Origin: JANRIC01 sp033765345
Lineage (GTDB): Bacteria; Bacteroidota; Bacteroidia; Cytophagales; Microscillaceae
NCBI GenBank assembly: GCA_033765345.1
Contig: JANRIC010000041.1
Coordinates: 1 to 43,500, forward strand
Reading direction: 5' to 3'
Length of the DNA: 43,500 bases
Part shown: positions 42,922-43,500 of the stretch, in pieces
Numbering within the stretch: the stretch's first letter is position 1
How the letters are laid out: every line of letters starts with the position of its first letter
Notes under the pieces: model-generated
The model's input: only the letters and a program-made list of their open reading frames with translations
Database searches by the model: none
What the model was told of the DNA's origin: nothing
Made by a program: the position numbers and the translations under genes

Positions 42922-43098
42922 GGGGAATTAAAGCAATGAAGAGAATGAAGGGGATTAAAGCAATGAAGAAAATTAAGAGAATGAAAGCAATTAAGAGAAT
43001 TAAAAAAATTAAGAAAATTAAAGAAATTAAGAAAATTAAGAATTAAAAAATGAAAAAAATTAAAGAAATTAAAGAAATTAAGAAAATTAAGAATTAAA
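42922..43098. repeat. Degenerate 9-bp tandem repeat cluster A
   Basis: About nineteen consecutive units of the form RRRAATKAA (for example GAAAATTAA, AGCAATGAA, GAGAATGAA) run from just after the nuclease-like gene's start to 43098, with a few shortened units (GAATTAA). The purine-rich strand is the plus strand throughout, and the period of 9 gives a plus-strand I/M-K-x reading. The gene-free interval 42905-43438 holds this and the clusters at 43116-43143, 43183-43271 and 43327-43360. Confidence 0.85.
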
Positions 43099-43115
43099 CA
43101 GCAACCCCTTCATTA

Positions 43116-43143
43116 TTTTAATTCCTTTAATTCTTTAATTCCT
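43116..43143 (-). repeat. Inverted copy of the 9-bp repeat
   Basis: Here the same unit appears in reverse orientation (TTTTAATTCC, TTTAATTC, TTTAATTCC), so it can pair with cluster A or B to form a hairpin. It is 18 nt after cluster A. Confidence 0.75.
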
Positions 43144-43182
43144 AAAAGTCCACACTAAAATTGGAATAGACTCTTATCTTTT

Positions 43183-43271
43183 GAATTAAGAAAATTAAGA
43201 AAATGAAAGGAATTAAGAAAATGAAAAAAATTAAGAGAATTAAAGAAATGAAGGGAATTAAGAAAATGAAG
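43183..43271. repeat. Degenerate 9-bp tandem repeat cluster B
   Basis: Around ten units of the RRRAATKAA type in the same orientation as cluster A, ending at GAAAATGAAG. Cluster A, the inverted copy and B are separated by about 20-40 nt of unrelated sequence. Confidence 0.8.
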
Positions 43272-43326
43272 CCCTTTCCTGTCAGGCTGTAAGCATCTCT
43301 CTGAGAATTGCACGGATGGCTATTTT

Positions 43327-43360
43327 TGAATTAAGAAAATGAAAGGAATTAAGAATTAAA
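43327..43360. repeat. Degenerate 9-bp tandem repeat cluster C
   Basis: Three to four units (GAATTAAG, AAAATGAAAG, GAATTAAG, AATTAAAC). Like cluster A it is followed at short distance by CAGCAACCCC (43372-43381; also at 43099-43108), so the repeat borders themselves are partly duplicated. Confidence 0.7.
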
Positions 43361-43438
43361 CGTATCCCACCCAGCAACCCCATCCTGGAAAACTGCTCCA
43401 AAGGGTCTACCTTTGAAAAAAGCTAAAAATAGTCAAAA

Positions 43439-43500
43439 ATGGACAAAAGCCAAGAAATGTTTCGCATTATAGAAGCCTATGAATCGAGCGGACAAGACCG
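43439..43500 (+). CDS. N-terminus of an IS66-accessory-like protein (partial, runs off right edge)
   Basis: A frame from ATG 43439 stays open for 20 codons to the window end. The visible residues MDKSQEMFRIIEAYESSGQD resemble the start of IS66-type accessory proteins (TnpA) and related small transposon HTH proteins, in which a (M/L)FxxIExxxxSGxx segment precedes a FCxxHxI motif. The resemblance is to a short, compositionally simple stretch, so it is tentative. No terminal inverted repeat could be confirmed. If correct, a mobile element starts at the right edge. Confidence 0.4.
   Translation, partial: MDKSQEMFRIIEAYESSGQD

Noticed and set aside
42816..43046. Plus-strand frame encoding a run of I-K-K type tripeptides
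   Set aside because: It is the translation of the 9-bp repeats, overlaps the nuclease-like gene in antisense, and has no independent support as a gene.
42922..43360. CRISPR array
   Set aside because: The units are 9 bp, contiguous and degenerate, without unique spacers of constant length or nearby cas genes.

Overview
The window looks like chromosomal DNA of a Bacteroidota bacterium, most likely of the Cytophagales/Flexibacter type. The base composition is AT-rich (an impression, not a calculation). Lineage markers are a DUF4290 gene directly before murA, a DUF6089/PorG-like outer-membrane barrel, an LptE lipoprotein near secG, and promoters of the Bacteroidota form (TTTG, about 20 nt, TAnnTTTG-like). 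The genus cannot be fixed from this window.

Layout. 1-130 holds the N-terminus of an unknown acidic protein leaving the left edge. 679-10240 is a plus-strand housekeeping run: pcrA/uvrD helicase, DUF4290 protein, murA (with Asp in place of the usual catalytic Cys), a membrane HAMP-GAF sensor, a leucine-rich-repeat protein whose start overlaps it, and argS. 10251-13466 is a polyhydroxyalkanoate (PHA) cassette: phaJ-like hydratase (minus strand) divergent from phaE-phaC (class III synthase), closed by a perfect 36-nt palindrome. 13702-15167 holds small unknown genes. 15295-17322 is a DUF6089 barrel protein with a duplicated N-terminal module.

17717-24035 is a miaB / thioredoxin-like / sigma-54 activator / lptE / TPR-repeat / secG cluster, in which miaB and secG have strikingly similar promoters. 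24124-26709 carries small unknown genes, a PAP2 phosphatase and a DUF4174 lipoprotein. 26803-27870 is an FAD oxidoreductase. 27914-33519 is a minus-strand glycogen-type operon (glgB, GH57/DUF3536, short cation:proton antiporter). 33659-42898 mixes a GNAT acetyltransferase, PD40 protein, fructosamine-kinase-like protein, low-molecular-weight tyrosine phosphatase, a 43-aa membrane peptide before a sodium:solute symporter, a lysine/glutamate-rich coiled-coil protein, an HEXXH membrane protein, a thioredoxin and an AAA/PD-(D/E)XK protein. From 42922 to 43360 there are clusters of a degenerate 9-bp tandem repeat, and at the right edge the N-terminus of a protein resembling IS66-type accessory proteins.

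How the parts fit. Two carbon-storage systems lie within 25 kb: PHA synthesis (phaJ supplies R-3-hydroxyacyl-CoA, PhaEC polymerises it) and glycogen branching/processing (glgB, GH57). PHA synthase is unusual in Bacteroidota as far as I know. The cell-envelope genes (murA, lptE, secG, DUF6089 barrel) are typical of the phylum. The most promising little-described items are the TPR protein with repeated SFF[DE] motifs, the shared miaB/secG promoter pattern, the 43-aa symporter-linked peptide and the 9-bp repeat clusters. No rRNA, tRNA or CRISPR array was recognised.
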